Positions 19,401 to 28,106 of a DNA stretch of 64,000 nt are shown here, piece by piece. Within the stretch, counting starts at the first letter, position 1. Each line of letters starts with the position of its first letter. The notes beneath the pieces were generated by a model, which had not been told where the DNA came from, made no database searches, and saw nothing but the letters and a program-made list of their open reading frames with translations. Location: the NCBI RefSeq assembly GCF_003605645.1, contig NZ_QVMU01000004.1, positions 62,001-126,000 of the forward strand. The letters run 5' to 3'. The DNA is from Vibrio sinensis. GTDB taxonomy: Bacteria > Pseudomonadota > Gammaproteobacteria > Enterobacterales > Vibrionaceae. The position numbers were made by a program, and so were the translations under genes.

Positions 19401-19846
19401 GAAACTGGAGATTGAGGCACTCGCGATAAATCAAATAGCGAAAGGCTTTCTGTCTCAGATAAGTTCAACGGCGAACTAGCTTGCGTGACGAAATCAGTCG
19501 TCGCAATTGTCTCGCTAGCTATTCGTTCGATCGTCCCAGTGAGAGAGACGCTAGACCCTGCGATTCCACCTGCGGCAGGAGCGGTGTCTTCATCAAACTG
19601 AGTAGGATCTTGACCTTGTTCGATGGCTGCTATGATGCTTTCTACATCAGAGTTTAGATCATTTAATGGCTGGTTAGGTTGTAAATTGGAATCATCTGAG
19701 GAGGGTTCATTACCTATGACCACTTCACCAGGAATGAGAGCTTCCCCCGGTTTTAACAACCGAACTTCACCCTCACTATTAATTACGATAACTTGACCGC
19801 CTGCTAAATTGGCTGCCGCAACACTCGTTCCAATTGCCATATTCAA
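16436..19846 (-). CDS. LapA-like RTX adhesin with N-terminal retention module and type I secretion tail
   Basis: A compact 1136-residue cell-surface adhesin. Residues 1-95 match the LapA-type retention module (GGQVIVINSEGEVRLLKPGEAL). A PAAG motif at 90-93 resembles the LapG protease site. Calx-beta-like segments lie at about 165-295 and 575-690. An unrecognised 190-residue module occurs twice, at about 305-490 and 700-890, each ending in YATNENETIKIP-like sequence and followed by a cadherin-like domain. Nonapeptide RTX repeats (GGxGxD) span 973-1035 and should bind calcium. The last 100 residues form the uncleaved type I secretion signal. It diverges from a TolC-like gene; no ABC/membrane-fusion pair, LapD or LapG is in view. 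Confidence 0.9.
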   Translation of the reverse strand: MNMAIGTSVAAANLAGGQVIVINSEGEVRLLKPGEALIPGEVVIGNEPSSDDSNLQPNQPLNDLNSDVESIIAAIEQGQDPTQFDEDTAPAAGGIAGSSVSLTGTIERIASETIATTDFVTQASSPLNLSETESLSLFDLSRVPQSPVSPFPPILVPDPIPKVAELAVISGESVQEGEFAYLRFTISIDETVSENVILSLALGENSDTATSIVDYLDTIFVGDGVGGYRESTAADLVIAAGDQALDVFIKINSDNNNEVSETVTLTAITTNEFVVKDSISGLSEASDQGVIVNLNTAPIAYDDPQLATLTQGDISPNQILHSVGWQDVSLTATYNGQTVNIDSSNHDRLGVVGGAPSAGPAGQLQYDRESGQSEKITIQLDKPARGGKFVVAGLFANEGEGSDNHEAGVWIAYLNGQPVASGEFVGSSTLGRPTEFELETDGAAFDQIVFSAVEYSAGLQNDNEADSSDYYIAGLEVHSYGTYATNENETIKIPVAEILANDTDINGDELTITSVTYVDRNGNTQTVPVVNDPVDGLVIEFTPEAGFSGDVSLTYTISDGWGGTSSANIGVIVNAVPNEAEVESVSLYNNSVREGEELVFNVQLDKVTFKETRFDYTLLPSGGASEGDVNLGGLYYTNGVTVVNGQFVVPAGVREFDVHLPTLSDSIENEDGESYTLSLNNTHVAEGEIIDNHSPTLIGEPSFGRLVQGDAEADSILNSVGWEHVSSITASFQDKDGVVVDRSDHDRLGVLNGVSNDGPSRQLQFDRDAGESETISIKLEKPGTGGTFVVTNLYANEGNGNHEKGSWQVFLNGSFVAQGEFVGVSDSGRPTAFSLDTNGLAFDEIVFSAQEYTNGPQDNRNSDSSDYYIGGIDISPYGVYAVNQGETIKIPADDLLAYFEDEDGDDLYIANYSFNLGLNTSGTIALVDGFVCFTPDNYRAGEATISYQVTDGYGAFAEATLSIVVNPINAEFGRGGDDHLVGTDVDDDLRGNNGDDTLDGHRGDDTLVGGLGNDILTGGEGDDMLLGDLGNDIFKWEKLALPRTEEDTILDFELGKDKIDISELFSDALTMDDILDNIEIEKLATDVKITLSEGSDTNVTVILNDDNKQFNDIATGHITDDQLKSLVETLFIHLPD
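16742..16930 (-). repeat. RTX nonapeptide repeat array in the adhesin gene
   Basis: Residues 973-1035 of the adhesin carry about seven tandem copies of the glycine/aspartate nonapeptide (GRGGDDHLV, GNNGDDTLD, GGLGNDILT and so on), the calcium-binding beta-roll of type I secreted proteins. Confidence 0.92.
17168..17758 (-). repeat. Adhesin duplicated module, copy 2
   Basis: Residues about 697-893 repeat the module at 18353-18943. Shared features are SVGW, HDRLGV, QFDRDAGESETI, GTFVVTNLYANEG, NHEKGSW, QGEFVGVSDSGRPT, FDEIVFSAQEY and SDSSDYYIGG. The order and spacing are conserved between the copies. I do not recognise the domain. Confidence 0.8.
18353..18943 (-). repeat. Adhesin duplicated module, copy 1
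   Basis: Residues about 302-498 are the partner of the module at 17168-17758: SVGW, HDRLGV, QYDRESGQSEKI, GKFVVAGLFANEG, NHEAGVW, SGEFVGSSTLGRPT, FDQIVFSAVEY and SDYYIAG. The copies have diverged well beyond a recent duplication. Confidence 0.8.
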
Positions 19847-20207
19847 ACCTCAAAATAGTTCCATTTTATTTAAGGCAAACCATTGCCTCGATCATTGATG
19901 GCACTATATATGAAGAAATTTTATAAATTAACAAGTCAAGCAAAAGTAACCCACTTTTATGCCCATAGTATTAACAATGAGAAGTCGTTATTATTAAGTA
20001 ATTACACAATAACTCACCTAGTTAGACAGCGAAGAATAGAGCATATATTAATCAACCAGCAAAAAGCGGCTACCTTTTCTCGTTGATATTTTTTAAGAAA
20101 AATTTCAATTAAGTAAAAACTATGTGAATTTGAATGTTGTTTTATTAGATCATTTAATAGTACCTTAGTGCCGGAGCGAAAATAATTCTCTGAAGTGAGA
20201 TTAAAAA
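19847..20207. promoter_or_regulatory. Divergent promoter region between the adhesin and its TolC-like channel
   Basis: A 361-bp AT-rich gap holding both promoters. No convincing gene or perfect operator is visible; a 67-codon open frame at 19883-20086 lacks a ribosome site and coding character. Joint control of adhesin and channel is likely from the arrangement. Confidence 0.55.
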
Positions 20208-21557
20208 ATGAGTACTATTTCTTCGCGTAAGATATTCCCAAGGAGAAGCAAAGTGAATTGGAATAAATTCAGTGTACTAACGGTCGCGTTAGCAACTAGT
20301 TTTGGTGCGCAGAGCCAAACGCTAGAACAAGCGGTATCTTTTACCATCACGACCAATCCCAATATTAAAGCATCCTATAATGAATTTATGAGTAAGGTTT
20401 ACGATGCAGAAGCTTCTTCAGGGGCCTACTTACCTAAAATTGATCTCGACGCTGGCATTGGGTATGAAGCGGTTGATTTAGCAACGAGCCCTGAAACCGA
20501 GCTAACTCGAAAAGAAGCAACATTAAGTTTAACTCAATTAATTTGGGATGGTTCAGCAACATTAAATGATATGGATCGAACCTCTGCGGATGCAGAATCT
20601 GTTCGTTATCAATTATTAGCTGACGCATCGGATATTGCGCTAGAAGTTTCAAAAATATATTTAGACTCAACTAAAGCCTACGACATTCTTACTCTCTCGG
20701 AAGCGAACTTAGCCGTTCACAAAAAAATCTATCATGATATAAAACGACGCGTTGAATCAGGTATAGGTTCTACTGCAGATTTGACTCAAGTGGAAGGCCG
20801 ACTCGCTAAAGCACACGGAAATCTGCTCGCTGCTCAAAATAATTTATTTGACGCGCACACTCAGTTTAAACGCATTGTTGGTCAAGCACCTCTTGGTTTG
20901 ATCTTCCCTAGAGCTGACCAAAATTTCATTCCGTTAAGTATAGATTTAGCACTTAATGACGCTTATAAAAATCACCCAGTTATCAAGATAGCGGAAGTCG
21001 ACATCGACTCTGCCCGATTCCAATACGACCAAACCAAAGGCGTCAACTACCCAACGCTCTCATTTGAAGCGGCGCAGACTTGGCGAGATGATGCGGGTGG
21101 TATTGAGGGTAGTAGCGATGAGCTTTCAGCAATGCTGCGATTACGCTATAACCTCTTTAATGGTGGTTCAGACCAAGACAGAACTGAAAGTGCCGCCTAC
21201 CAGCTCAACATAGCAAAAGATTATCGTGATCGTGCTCATCGCCAAGTTGAAGAAGGCTTACAGCTTTCTTGGAGCGCTTTGGATCTAACGTTGCAACAAA
21301 AAGAATTCTTAGCTGATCACGTCGACGCATCATCCGAAACTGTTATTGCGTATGAAAAGCAATACAAGATCGGCAAACGAACTTTATTGGATCTCCTCAA
21401 TACCGAAAATGAACTTTTCGAAGCTCGTAAAGATTACGTTGATGCAAAATATGATGAACAATACGCGAAGTATCGTGTTATGAACGCGACAGGCAACTTA
21501 CTGATGGCACTTCGTGTCGATACACCTGAAGAATGGAACGAGGCCGTGGAGTACTAA
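20208..21557 (+). CDS. TolC-family outer-membrane channel, LapE/AggA-like
   Basis: Outer-membrane efflux channel of the type that serves adhesin type I secretion. The OEP repeats show in LTQLIWDGSATLNDMDRTSADAES and LRYNLFNGGSDQDRTESAAYQL, the internally duplicated helical hairpins of TolC. The ATG start gives 449 residues. A GTG at 20253 has a much better Shine-Dalgarno (AAGGAG, 7 bp away) and yields a compact signal peptide cleaved after AQSQ, so the mature start may be there. The OmpA-like gene begins 2 bp after the stop. Divergence from the LapA-like adhesin supports a role in its export. Confidence 0.88.
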   Translation: MSTISSRKIFPRRSKVNWNKFSVLTVALATSFGAQSQTLEQAVSFTITTNPNIKASYNEFMSKVYDAEASSGAYLPKIDLDAGIGYEAVDLATSPETELTRKEATLSLTQLIWDGSATLNDMDRTSADAESVRYQLLADASDIALEVSKIYLDSTKAYDILTLSEANLAVHKKIYHDIKRRVESGIGSTADLTQVEGRLAKAHGNLLAAQNNLFDAHTQFKRIVGQAPLGLIFPRADQNFIPLSIDLALNDAYKNHPVIKIAEVDIDSARFQYDQTKGVNYPTLSFEAAQTWRDDAGGIEGSSDELSAMLRLRYNLFNGGSDQDRTESAAYQLNIAKDYRDRAHRQVEEGLQLSWSALDLTLQQKEFLADHVDASSETVIAYEKQYKIGKRTLLDLLNTENELFEARKDYVDAKYDEQYAKYRVMNATGNLLMALRVDTPEEWNEAVEY

Positions 21558-21558
21558 T

Positions 21559-22173
21559 ATGTTCAAGCAATTATTTTTAATCACGGCATGTGCAGCAGCG
21601 ATTTCAACATACGCAAATGCTGATGAAGAACAATATGATTACATAACAACGCCCGATGCGACACAAGTGGCTGATTTACTCGATGATGACAAAGACGGTG
21701 TCATCAACGCTCGTGACTTGTGTACAGGAACGCCACGAAACTCACAAGTGGACAATGATGGGTGTGGCGAAATCATTGAACTTGAAGAGAAGCTTGGTCT
21801 GCATATTCTATTTCCAAACGATTCAAGTGAAATTGAACCTTTGTTCAAAAATCAAATCGAGCAAATGTCGCGATTTCTGAAAGAGTTTCCAAAGACTTCA
21901 ATTGAGATTCAAGGTTATGCAAGTAAAGTGGGTAAAGCTGAATATAATTTGAATTTATCGAAACGACGTGCATTAGAGGTTGAGCGAGCATTGGAGCAAA
22001 ATGGTATAGCTAGCAACCGTATCACCATCGTAGGCTTTGGTGCGACAAATCTAGAAGCACAAGGTGATGATGAAGTTAGCCATGCACAAAACCGTAAAGT
22101 TGTCGCATCTGTAATTGGCCATAAAGGTAGTGTCAAAGAAGAGTGGACAATTTTTACTAAGAAAGCGAAATAA
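21559..22173 (+). CDS. OmpA-family protein with thrombospondin type 3 repeat
   Basis: A 204-residue envelope protein. Signal peptide residues 1-21 (MFKQLFLITACAAAISTYANA). A calcium-binding TSP3-like DDDKDGVINARDLC segment follows at about 43-70. An OmpA/MotB peptidoglycan-binding domain occupies about 85-195, with IEIQGYASKVGKAEYNLNLSKRRALEVERAL and QNRKV. The start chosen is the ATG directly after the channel gene's stop; the longer frame overlaps that gene. Co-transcription suggests it anchors or stabilises the adhesin secretion channel, as similar OmpA partners do in LapE-type loci. A terminator follows. Confidence 0.9.
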   Translation: MFKQLFLITACAAAISTYANADEEQYDYITTPDATQVADLLDDDKDGVINARDLCTGTPRNSQVDNDGCGEIIELEEKLGLHILFPNDSSEIEPLFKNQIEQMSRFLKEFPKTSIEIQGYASKVGKAEYNLNLSKRRALEVERALEQNGIASNRITIVGFGATNLEAQGDDEVSHAQNRKVVASVIGHKGSVKEEWTIFTKKAK

Positions 22174-22192
22174 CACGCTGACTATAACTCAC

Positions 22193-22221
22193 TTAAGGGG
22201 GGCGGATTGCCCCCCTTTTTC
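22193..22221 (+). terminator. Terminator after the OmpA-family gene
   Basis: The GC-rich stem AAGGGGGGC/GCCCCCCTT with a GGATT-type loop is followed by TTTTT. Confidence 0.93.
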
Positions 22222-22281
22222 TTGGTATATTGTCGGTGTAAGTGTTACTCTTACGCGAATTTCAATTATGAGAGCTATCCA

Positions 22282-22635
22282 ATGAGCAAACTATCTGCTG
22301 ATATTCAAGCAAACCTAGAGTTATTTGTTAAAGAAACAAAAGAAACCCAGCTAGTATGGGGTCTAAGAAATGACGAAGGTTGGTTATCATGCGAATCCAC
22401 AGAATTTGAAGAAAGCGAAGTCATGCCATTTTGGTCTTCAAAATCTGATGCTCAAACTCACAACGTCGAAGAATGGGCTGACTTTGAAGTACTAGAGATC
22501 CCACTAGATATCTTTGTTGAAGATTGGCTTCTAACATTAGCTGAAGATGGTGTACTAGTTGGAACCAACTGGAATGATTCTCTTGACGGCAAAGAAATGG
22601 AACCAAGTGATTTAGCAAAACTTTATTTAGCTTAA
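22282..22635 (+). CDS. DUF2750 domain-containing protein
   Basis: A 117-residue acidic cytoplasmic protein matching DUF2750. Conserved landmarks are VWGLRNDEGWLSCESTEFEESEVMPFWSSKSDAQ and FVEDWLLTLAEDGVLVGTNWN. Function is unknown in the family; it is reminiscent of small immunity or SMI1-like folds only in general composition. The start used is MSKLSADIQ; a 25-codon upstream extension overlaps the preceding terminator and is rejected. Confidence 0.88.
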   Translation: MSKLSADIQANLELFVKETKETQLVWGLRNDEGWLSCESTEFEESEVMPFWSSKSDAQTHNVEEWADFEVLEIPLDIFVEDWLLTLAEDGVLVGTNWNDSLDGKEMEPSDLAKLYLA

Positions 22636-22650
22636 TCTCTCTCAGTCATT

Positions 22651-22677
22651 AAAAAACGCCTTAATTGGCGTTTTTTA
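22651..22677. terminator. Terminator after DUF2750 gene
   Basis: Symmetrical AAAAAACGCC/GGCGTTTTTT with a TTAATT loop, able to act in both directions. Confidence 0.92.
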
Positions 22678-22811
22678 TTACCCACTATTCATAATTATGC
22701 GAGTTTACACTCACAAATGGCACAACCATAAGCATATTAATTGTTCTGTTTCAATATGATACATAGTATGGTATTTATGTAATTAGATATAATAAAATCC
22801 TATTGACAACA

Positions 22812-24782
22812 ATGAAGCGCTCTTTTCTCTCCTCTATTATTATCTCATCCCTTTTATTTTCTAATGTTTGCTTAGCTGAAAATAACGATTTTATGTGGGA
22901 GAAAACCTATAAAAAAACACTAGCAACTAATCCTAGTCTGGCACTATCGATGCTGCAAGACAGATATAATTCATTAGAATCAGGGACTGAAAAGTTATAC
23001 GTAAGCTCAAAGATACATAACTTTATGATGTTACAGGGACAACCCTATTATGGAAGTACCTCAACATTTGATCCTGAGCATTCCAGTCGAGAAAAGTTGT
23101 TTATTGACGCCATTAACTATGAGGGAAAGCTCAAATTTGATTTGGCTAAAAATAATTACTTACAGCTCCTTTCCTATGCTAATGAAAACAAAGATATCGA
23201 CGGAAAAATTCTGTTCGAATATCATATGTGTCGTTTACTTAACAGACAAACACAATACCAACAAGCCAGTGTCTATTGTGAGGCTTTGCATGAAGATATT
23301 AATAATGCAGTATCCTCTGTTCTACCTAAATACGTTGCGCTTCGCATTGTTGCGAATAATCAGGAATTTGTCGGTAACTATGATGAGGCTCTTATTACCT
23401 ATAAAGAACTACTTTCTATTATCCCGGTTTTTGAAGATGCATCAGGTGTCTATAATGATGCAGGCCTACTATTAAAAACCTTGGGAAATTATGATCAGGC
23501 AAAAGAGTACATCTCTATTGCATTAAAAATGCGTGAAAACTCCCCCTTACCACTCTTAAAGGCACAAACATATCACAGTATGGGAGCTGTACTATTCGAA
23601 ACCGGTGACTATCAAAATGCTTTCGATCATTTTATGCAATCAAAAATCATTGTCGAACAATATCAATACCCTTATGGCCTTATGCATGCTCAATTAGGTT
23701 TAGGTAAAGCCATGATTGCAATGAAAAAATTTGAGGACGGCATTGCTCATCTATTAGGTGGTATTGAAACTGCAACTCAGCAAGGAAATTCAAAATTACG
23801 CGGTGATATTTATTTAACTTTAGCTGAAGCTTATCGAATTCAAAATAAATACAGTGTTGCAAACGACTACGCTAATCAAGCATTTGAGCTGGGTTCTTCA
23901 ATAGAAAGTGAACGACTTATCGGCAGTTCACTAAAAGTGCTCGCCTCTATCGCTGAATCTCAAGAAGAATATGGCCTAGCACTCGACTATTATCAAAAAT
24001 ACGCTAATTCTGAACTCGCTAGAAGAAATATGCGTCACCAAAGTGCTTATATTGAATTAGAAACTGCACGTAAAGATCACTCAGATACAAAGCAAGAGTC
24101 TAAGCTGGTCACAACTATTCAAGAGAATAAGAAAAACATCGCTTCGCTAAAAGAAAAAACGCAAATATATCAAATTTTATTGGCGGTCTTAGCTGCACTT
24201 CTTCCTGCACTTTGGTATTTACGGAAAATAGAAATCGCGAGAGTCGAACTGGACTCCCTAACCGGGTTACTTAGCCGTGCGGCAGCTATTAGAAAAATCA
24301 AAAAACAACCAGAGCTTTGCAGTCATCATTTAAATCATGTGATTATCTTACTTGATTTAGATGACTTTAAACGGATTAACGATACTTACGGCCACCCAAC
24401 CGGTGACCGAGCGTTAATACATGTGGCCAATATTCTTCAAAAAGAACTGAGTGTAGGAGAAATCTGTGGCCGTCTTGGTGGTGAAGAATTTATTCTACTA
24501 TTAAGAAATGTTGACGACCTCGATATTCGAGATCGTGTTGAACATTTGCACTACGTTATTGCACATCAAACATTTATAGCTGAGGACAATACTCCTCTAA
24601 CCATAACAGCGAGCTTCTCATTCTTAGCGACTTATAAGGCTCTAAGCGATTTTGACGCACTCTACTCTATTTTGGATCAAGCGCTTTACCAAGCAAAAAA
24701 GAATGGTAAAAACTGTATTGTTGATGCGTTTAACGACCCTATTCTGTTTCCGCCTGCTGCTTACGAATCAACGCAGTCATAA
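22812..24782 (+). CDS. Diguanylate cyclase with periplasmic TPR sensor region
   Basis: Membrane-bound enzyme that should make cyclic di-GMP from GTP. Signal peptide at 1-22 ([13 protein letters not shown]). A periplasmic helical region of about 430 residues contains several TPR-like units (for example [50 protein letters not shown]). A single transmembrane helix spans about 452-470. The GGDEF domain follows with an intact GGEEF at 556-560 and [19 protein letters not shown]. The RxxD inhibitory site is absent, so feedback by product is unlikely. The ATG is three codons inside an upstream TTG; no strong Shine-Dalgarno is seen. The 3' end overlaps convergent queC by 44 bp. Confidence 0.92.
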   Translation: MKRSFLSSIIISSLLFSNVCLAENNDFMWEKTYKKTLATNPSLALSMLQDRYNSLESGTEKLYVSSKIHNFMMLQGQPYYGSTSTFDPEHSSREKLFIDAINYEGKLKFDLAKNNYLQLLSYANENKDIDGKILFEYHMCRLLNRQTQYQQASVYCEALHEDINNAVSSVLPKYVALRIVANNQEFVGNYDEALITYKELLSIIPVFEDASGVYNDAGLLLKTLGNYDQAKEYISIALKMRENSPLPLLKAQTYHSMGAVLFETGDYQNAFDHFMQSKIIVEQYQYPYGLMHAQLGLGKAMIAMKKFEDGIAHLLGGIETATQQGNSKLRGDIYLTLAEAYRIQNKYSVANDYANQAFELGSSIESERLIGSSLKVLASIAESQEEYGLALDYYQKYANSELARRNMRHQSAYIELETARKDHSDTKQESKLVTTIQENKKNIASLKEKTQIYQILLAVLAALLPALWYLRKIEIARVELDSLTGLLSRAAAIRKIKKQPELCSHHLNHVIILLDLDDFKRINDTYGHPTGDRALIHVANILQKELSVGEICGRLGGEEFILLLRNVDDLDIRDRVEHLHYVIAHQTFIAEDNTPLTITASFSFLATYKALSDFDALYSILDQALYQAKKNGKNCIVDAFNDPILFPPAAYESTQS

Positions 24783-25440
24783 CTTCTTGGGTATTTTGTA
24801 GGTATCGTTCTAGCCCAGCTTTGCGTAAATCACACGCTGGGCAATCACCACAACCATCACCAATAATACCGTTATAACACGTTAAAGTTCTTTCCCTAAC
24901 CAATGCCAATGCGCCATTTTGGTCTGCCAACGCCCATGTTTCCGCTTTATCGAGCCACATTAATGGCGTTTTTATGGCTAATTTGGGCTTATCCATGCCC
25001 TGAACAAGCGCACTATTCATCGCTTTCACGAAATCATTGCGGCAATCAGGGTAACCAGAAAAATCCGTTTCACATACACCTGTAATGATAGAGTCAGCAC
25101 CGACTTGATAAGCGTAAATACCTGCAAGAGTTAAAAAAAGAATATTACGTCCCGGCACAAATGAATTCGGTAAACCATTTTCTTGAAGCTCATGAGAGAC
25201 CGCAATATCGTCACGAGTTAATGAACTAATTGCGAGCTCATTCAGTAAGCTCACATCCATGACCTTGTGCGCTTTCACACCTAATTCAACCGCTAGTTTT
25301 TGCGCGACTTCAATTTCTTGTTTATGTCTCTGTCCATAATCGAACGTAATGGCATGAACTTCATCGTAATCTTTCAATGCTTGCACTAAACAAGTAGTCG
25401 AATCTTGCCCACCACTAAATACAACAACCGCTTTGTTCAT
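24739..25440 (-). CDS. queC: 7-cyano-7-deazaguanine synthase QueC
   Basis: Converts 7-carboxy-7-deazaguanine to preQ0 with ATP and ammonia in queuosine biosynthesis. The 233-residue protein has the PP-loop [13 protein letters not shown] near the N-terminus, [16 protein letters not shown] and the zinc-binding cysteines in [14 protein letters not shown]. Transcribed behind queE with an 8-bp gap; the stop region overlaps the end of the convergent diguanylate cyclase gene. Confidence 0.97.
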   Translation of the reverse strand: MNKAVVVFSGGQDSTTCLVQALKDYDEVHAITFDYGQRHKQEIEVAQKLAVELGVKAHKVMDVSLLNELAISSLTRDDIAVSHELQENGLPNSFVPGRNILFLTLAGIYAYQVGADSIITGVCETDFSGYPDCRNDFVKAMNSALVQGMDKPKLAIKTPLMWLDKAETWALADQNGALALVRERTLTCYNGIIGDGCGDCPACDLRKAGLERYLQNTQEVMTALIRKQQAETE

Positions 25441-25448
25441 GTTACATC

Positions 25449-26144
25449 CTATGCAATATCTAAATATTTATGAGTTTGTACGGACAGACGCCAGTTTCTC
25501 TCAATACAAGTATCAATACATAACTGCGTTGCTCGCAGTTTTTGACTAATTGGTTGTAAGGCGATAATGGTTTCAGTTGAAACCATTGCACGCTCGATCA
25601 ACAGATCAAGCTGCTCAATATCTTTTTGCGTTGCTACCGGATGCTTAATTTCATTGGCTCGCTGCAATGCCGAGTCCAAAATTGGTAACTTACCTTTCAT
25701 CGCCACTTTAGGTGACACTGTAACCCATGTATTCGGTGTTGCTTGAATCGCATAAGTACCACTAGTTTCTATCTGACATTGACAGCCAATGGACTCAAAC
25801 GCTTCAATCAAGGATGTTAGGTCATAAATACACGGCTCACCACCAGTAATAACAATGTGTTTTGCTGTGTAACCTTTTTGATGGTATTGCACGAGGATAT
25901 CTCGAGTGCTCACGCGGCTCCAAGTCGGCGAATCCGATGATTTTACGAGTACTTCATTTAGTGACACTTCGTTCTCGGGGGCGGAGTCCCAAGTCTGCTG
26001 GGTATCACACCAAGCGCAGCCTACCGGGCAACCTTGTAACCTAACAAAAACTGCCGGTACTCCTGTGAATACTCCCTCACCCTGAATAGTCTGAAACATT
26101 TCATTTATTTTGTATTCAGTCACACTAGTCTCTCTCTGTTTCAT
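25449..26144 (-). CDS. queE: 7-carboxy-7-deazaguanine synthase QueE
   Basis: Radical SAM enzyme making 7-carboxy-7-deazaguanine from 6-carboxytetrahydropterin. The cluster motif is [13 protein letters not shown], in the CxxxCxxC arrangement usual for this family. [32 protein letters not shown] and the C-terminal [15 protein letters not shown] match E. coli QueE throughout. The N-terminus carries about 10 residues more than the E. coli protein; an internal start is possible. First gene of the queE-queC pair; no preQ1 riboswitch was recognised upstream. Confidence 0.96.
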   Translation of the reverse strand: MKQRETSVTEYKINEMFQTIQGEGVFTGVPAVFVRLQGCPVGCAWCDTQQTWDSAPENEVSLNEVLVKSSDSPTWSRVSTRDILVQYHQKGYTAKHIVITGGEPCIYDLTSLIEAFESIGCQCQIETSGTYAIQATPNTWVTVSPKVAMKGKLPILDSALQRANEIKHPVATQKDIEQLDLLIERAMVSTETIIALQPISQKLRATQLCIDTCIERNWRLSVQTHKYLDIA

Positions 26145-26347
26145 CTATTTACGCGAACCTTAACGACTTCTCGAAACAAGATCAATCCTATGACTCCAAG
26201 TAGTTTGGGTATAGAAATACATCAAAAGTTTAATATGGATCGAAACTAAAAACACAATCTAGTGAAACCAGCATCTCTTTAGATACAACTTAATGCATAT
26301 TTGATAGCATTTTCGGAACGTCATACCATTAATTGGGCTATTTAACC

Positions 26348-27985
26348 ATGCTTAAGAAGTTGTCAATAAAACAAAAAATTACGATTCCTTTTCTCATTAT
26401 CATACTTTCCTTTGCCGTCAGTTCGATACTCAATATCGTAGCTTCTACTCAACAAACAAAGTTAACAGCGTCTCTAAATGGCGTAATCGTGCCAGCCCTG
26501 TTTAAAATTGAAGATGGCTATCGAGATCTCTATCAAGCGACTTCCGCTGTTCAAGCAGTTGTTCTTTCTGACTCAGTGAGTGAACTCGAACATCATGTTT
26601 TCGAATATGAAGATAATGCTTACAAAGCCCTACCTCGCATGCAAGCGACTGGGGAAACCATTAGAGCTGGATTATTACCACTTTCTTCTCAAGGCGATGT
26701 TGATAGGTTAGCCGATGCCACAAAGAAATGGCTCGACAGTTACGAATATCTATTTTCGCTCCCACGCGATCAATGGATTGGACAATACAATGCTGACAAG
26801 TTGATTTACGACCAACAATTTATTGAAGTTCGTGAGTTGCTTAACGTGGTAAAAGACCAAATCGAGTCCAAGCAAAAAGAAGTACAAAATCAAATAGCTG
26901 CAGCGGCATTTCGAGCAGAAACAACATTAGAAATTGGTACCATTCTTGTCATTTTATTTGCAATCTGTATTGTTTTCTTCTTGGTGAAATCTATCGTCAA
27001 ACCTATAGAAGAAGTTAGATCTGCCATGGAGAAAATAGCGTCAGGTAATGGTGACTTGAACCAGACTTTGACTGTCTCTTCAAACGATGAAATCGCCCAA
27101 CTTGCCTTAGAATTCAATAAATTTATCAGTAAAATTCGCACCACGATAGAACGAGTCATTCAAACAACCCAAGCCGTTCGCTTGGAAATGGATAAGATCA
27201 CTGAGATTTCTCACACCATTGCCAATCAAACCTCGCAGCAACAGCAAGAAAGTGAAATGGTATCAACCGCTGTGCACGAAATGCAAGAAACAAGCAATGT
27301 GGTTAGTGAAAACGCATCCATTGCTGCACAAGCCAGCGAAAGTGCGAACTTAGAGGTACAAGCAACGAATACCAATCTTGTCTCAACTGTGAATTCAATT
27401 CGAAATCTGGCATCGGATATCGATAATGCACGTGAAGTCATCCACACCCTCGATTCCGATGTAAGTAATATTGCTTCGATTCTTGATGTGATTAGAGGAA
27501 TCGCTGAACAAACTAACTTATTGGCGCTAAACGCAGCGATTGAAGCAGCCCGCGCAGGCGAACAAGGCCGCGGATTTGCAGTCGTTGCTGACGAGGTGCG
27601 CTCTCTTGCAAGCAGGACGCAACAAAGCACTGGCGAAATTCAAGCTATGATAGAACGTTTGCAAATAGGTGCACGTGAAGCGGTAAACGTTATGGAATCG
27701 AGTAAAAGCAGTAGCGAAAGTACTATTGAATCGGCCAGCCAAGCTACCGCTTCGCTTACTGAAATACTTAATGCAATTAGTAAAATGAATGATATGAATA
27801 GCCATATTGCGACGGCAGCAAGCCAACAAACTAGCGTCAGCCATGAAGTGAATCAAAATATACAACGCATTGCTGCCAATAGCGGAGATATCGTCACTAT
27901 TGTTCACACAGCTGAGGGTAGCGTCGCAGCCTTAGCAAATCAATGTGTCGAACTTGATCAGCTAGTATCCCAGTTTAAGTGCTAA
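26348..27985 (+). CDS. Methyl-accepting chemotaxis protein
   Basis: Transmembrane chemoreceptor of 545 residues. TM1 lies at about 12-32 and TM2 at about 196-216, enclosing a helical periplasmic sensor of about 160 residues of unknown ligand. A HAMP domain follows TM2. The MA signalling domain has the conserved hairpin tip [38 protein letters not shown] near 385-420, which contacts CheA/CheW. No C-terminal CheR-binding pentapeptide is present. The ATG is used rather than a TTG five codons upstream. Confidence 0.95.
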   Translation: MLKKLSIKQKITIPFLIIILSFAVSSILNIVASTQQTKLTASLNGVIVPALFKIEDGYRDLYQATSAVQAVVLSDSVSELEHHVFEYEDNAYKALPRMQATGETIRAGLLPLSSQGDVDRLADATKKWLDSYEYLFSLPRDQWIGQYNADKLIYDQQFIEVRELLNVVKDQIESKQKEVQNQIAAAAFRAETTLEIGTILVILFAICIVFFLVKSIVKPIEEVRSAMEKIASGNGDLNQTLTVSSNDEIAQLALEFNKFISKIRTTIERVIQTTQAVRLEMDKITEISHTIANQTSQQQQESEMVSTAVHEMQETSNVVSENASIAAQASESANLEVQATNTNLVSTVNSIRNLASDIDNAREVIHTLDSDVSNIASILDVIRGIAEQTNLLALNAAIEAARAGEQGRGFAVVADEVRSLASRTQQSTGEIQAMIERLQIGAREAVNVMESSKSSSESTIESASQATASLTEILNAISKMNDMNSHIATAASQQTSVSHEVNQNIQRIAANSGDIVTIVHTAEGSVAALANQCVELDQLVSQFKC

Positions 27986-28015
27986 TATTTAAGCACATCA
28001 ATTTAAACTCTATTT

Positions 28016-28045
28016 GATAAATGGGCTCATCAGAGCCCATTTATC
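28016..28045. terminator. Terminator hairpin after the chemoreceptor gene
   Basis: Perfect 13-bp arms GATAAATGGGCTC and GAGCCCATTTATC with an ATCA loop lie between the convergent chemoreceptor and NUDIX/PAP2 genes. No long T-run follows, so Rho-independent efficiency is uncertain. Confidence 0.75.
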
Positions 28046-28106
28046 TTATCCGAAACGAGTCGCTAAGCGAGCATAAGCACTGCTAACTCTCATCGCAATA
28101 GATATG

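Noticed and set aside
19883..20086. 67-codon open frame between the adhesin and the channel gene
   Set aside because: No ribosome site, AT-driven composition, and it lies in the divergent promoter region.
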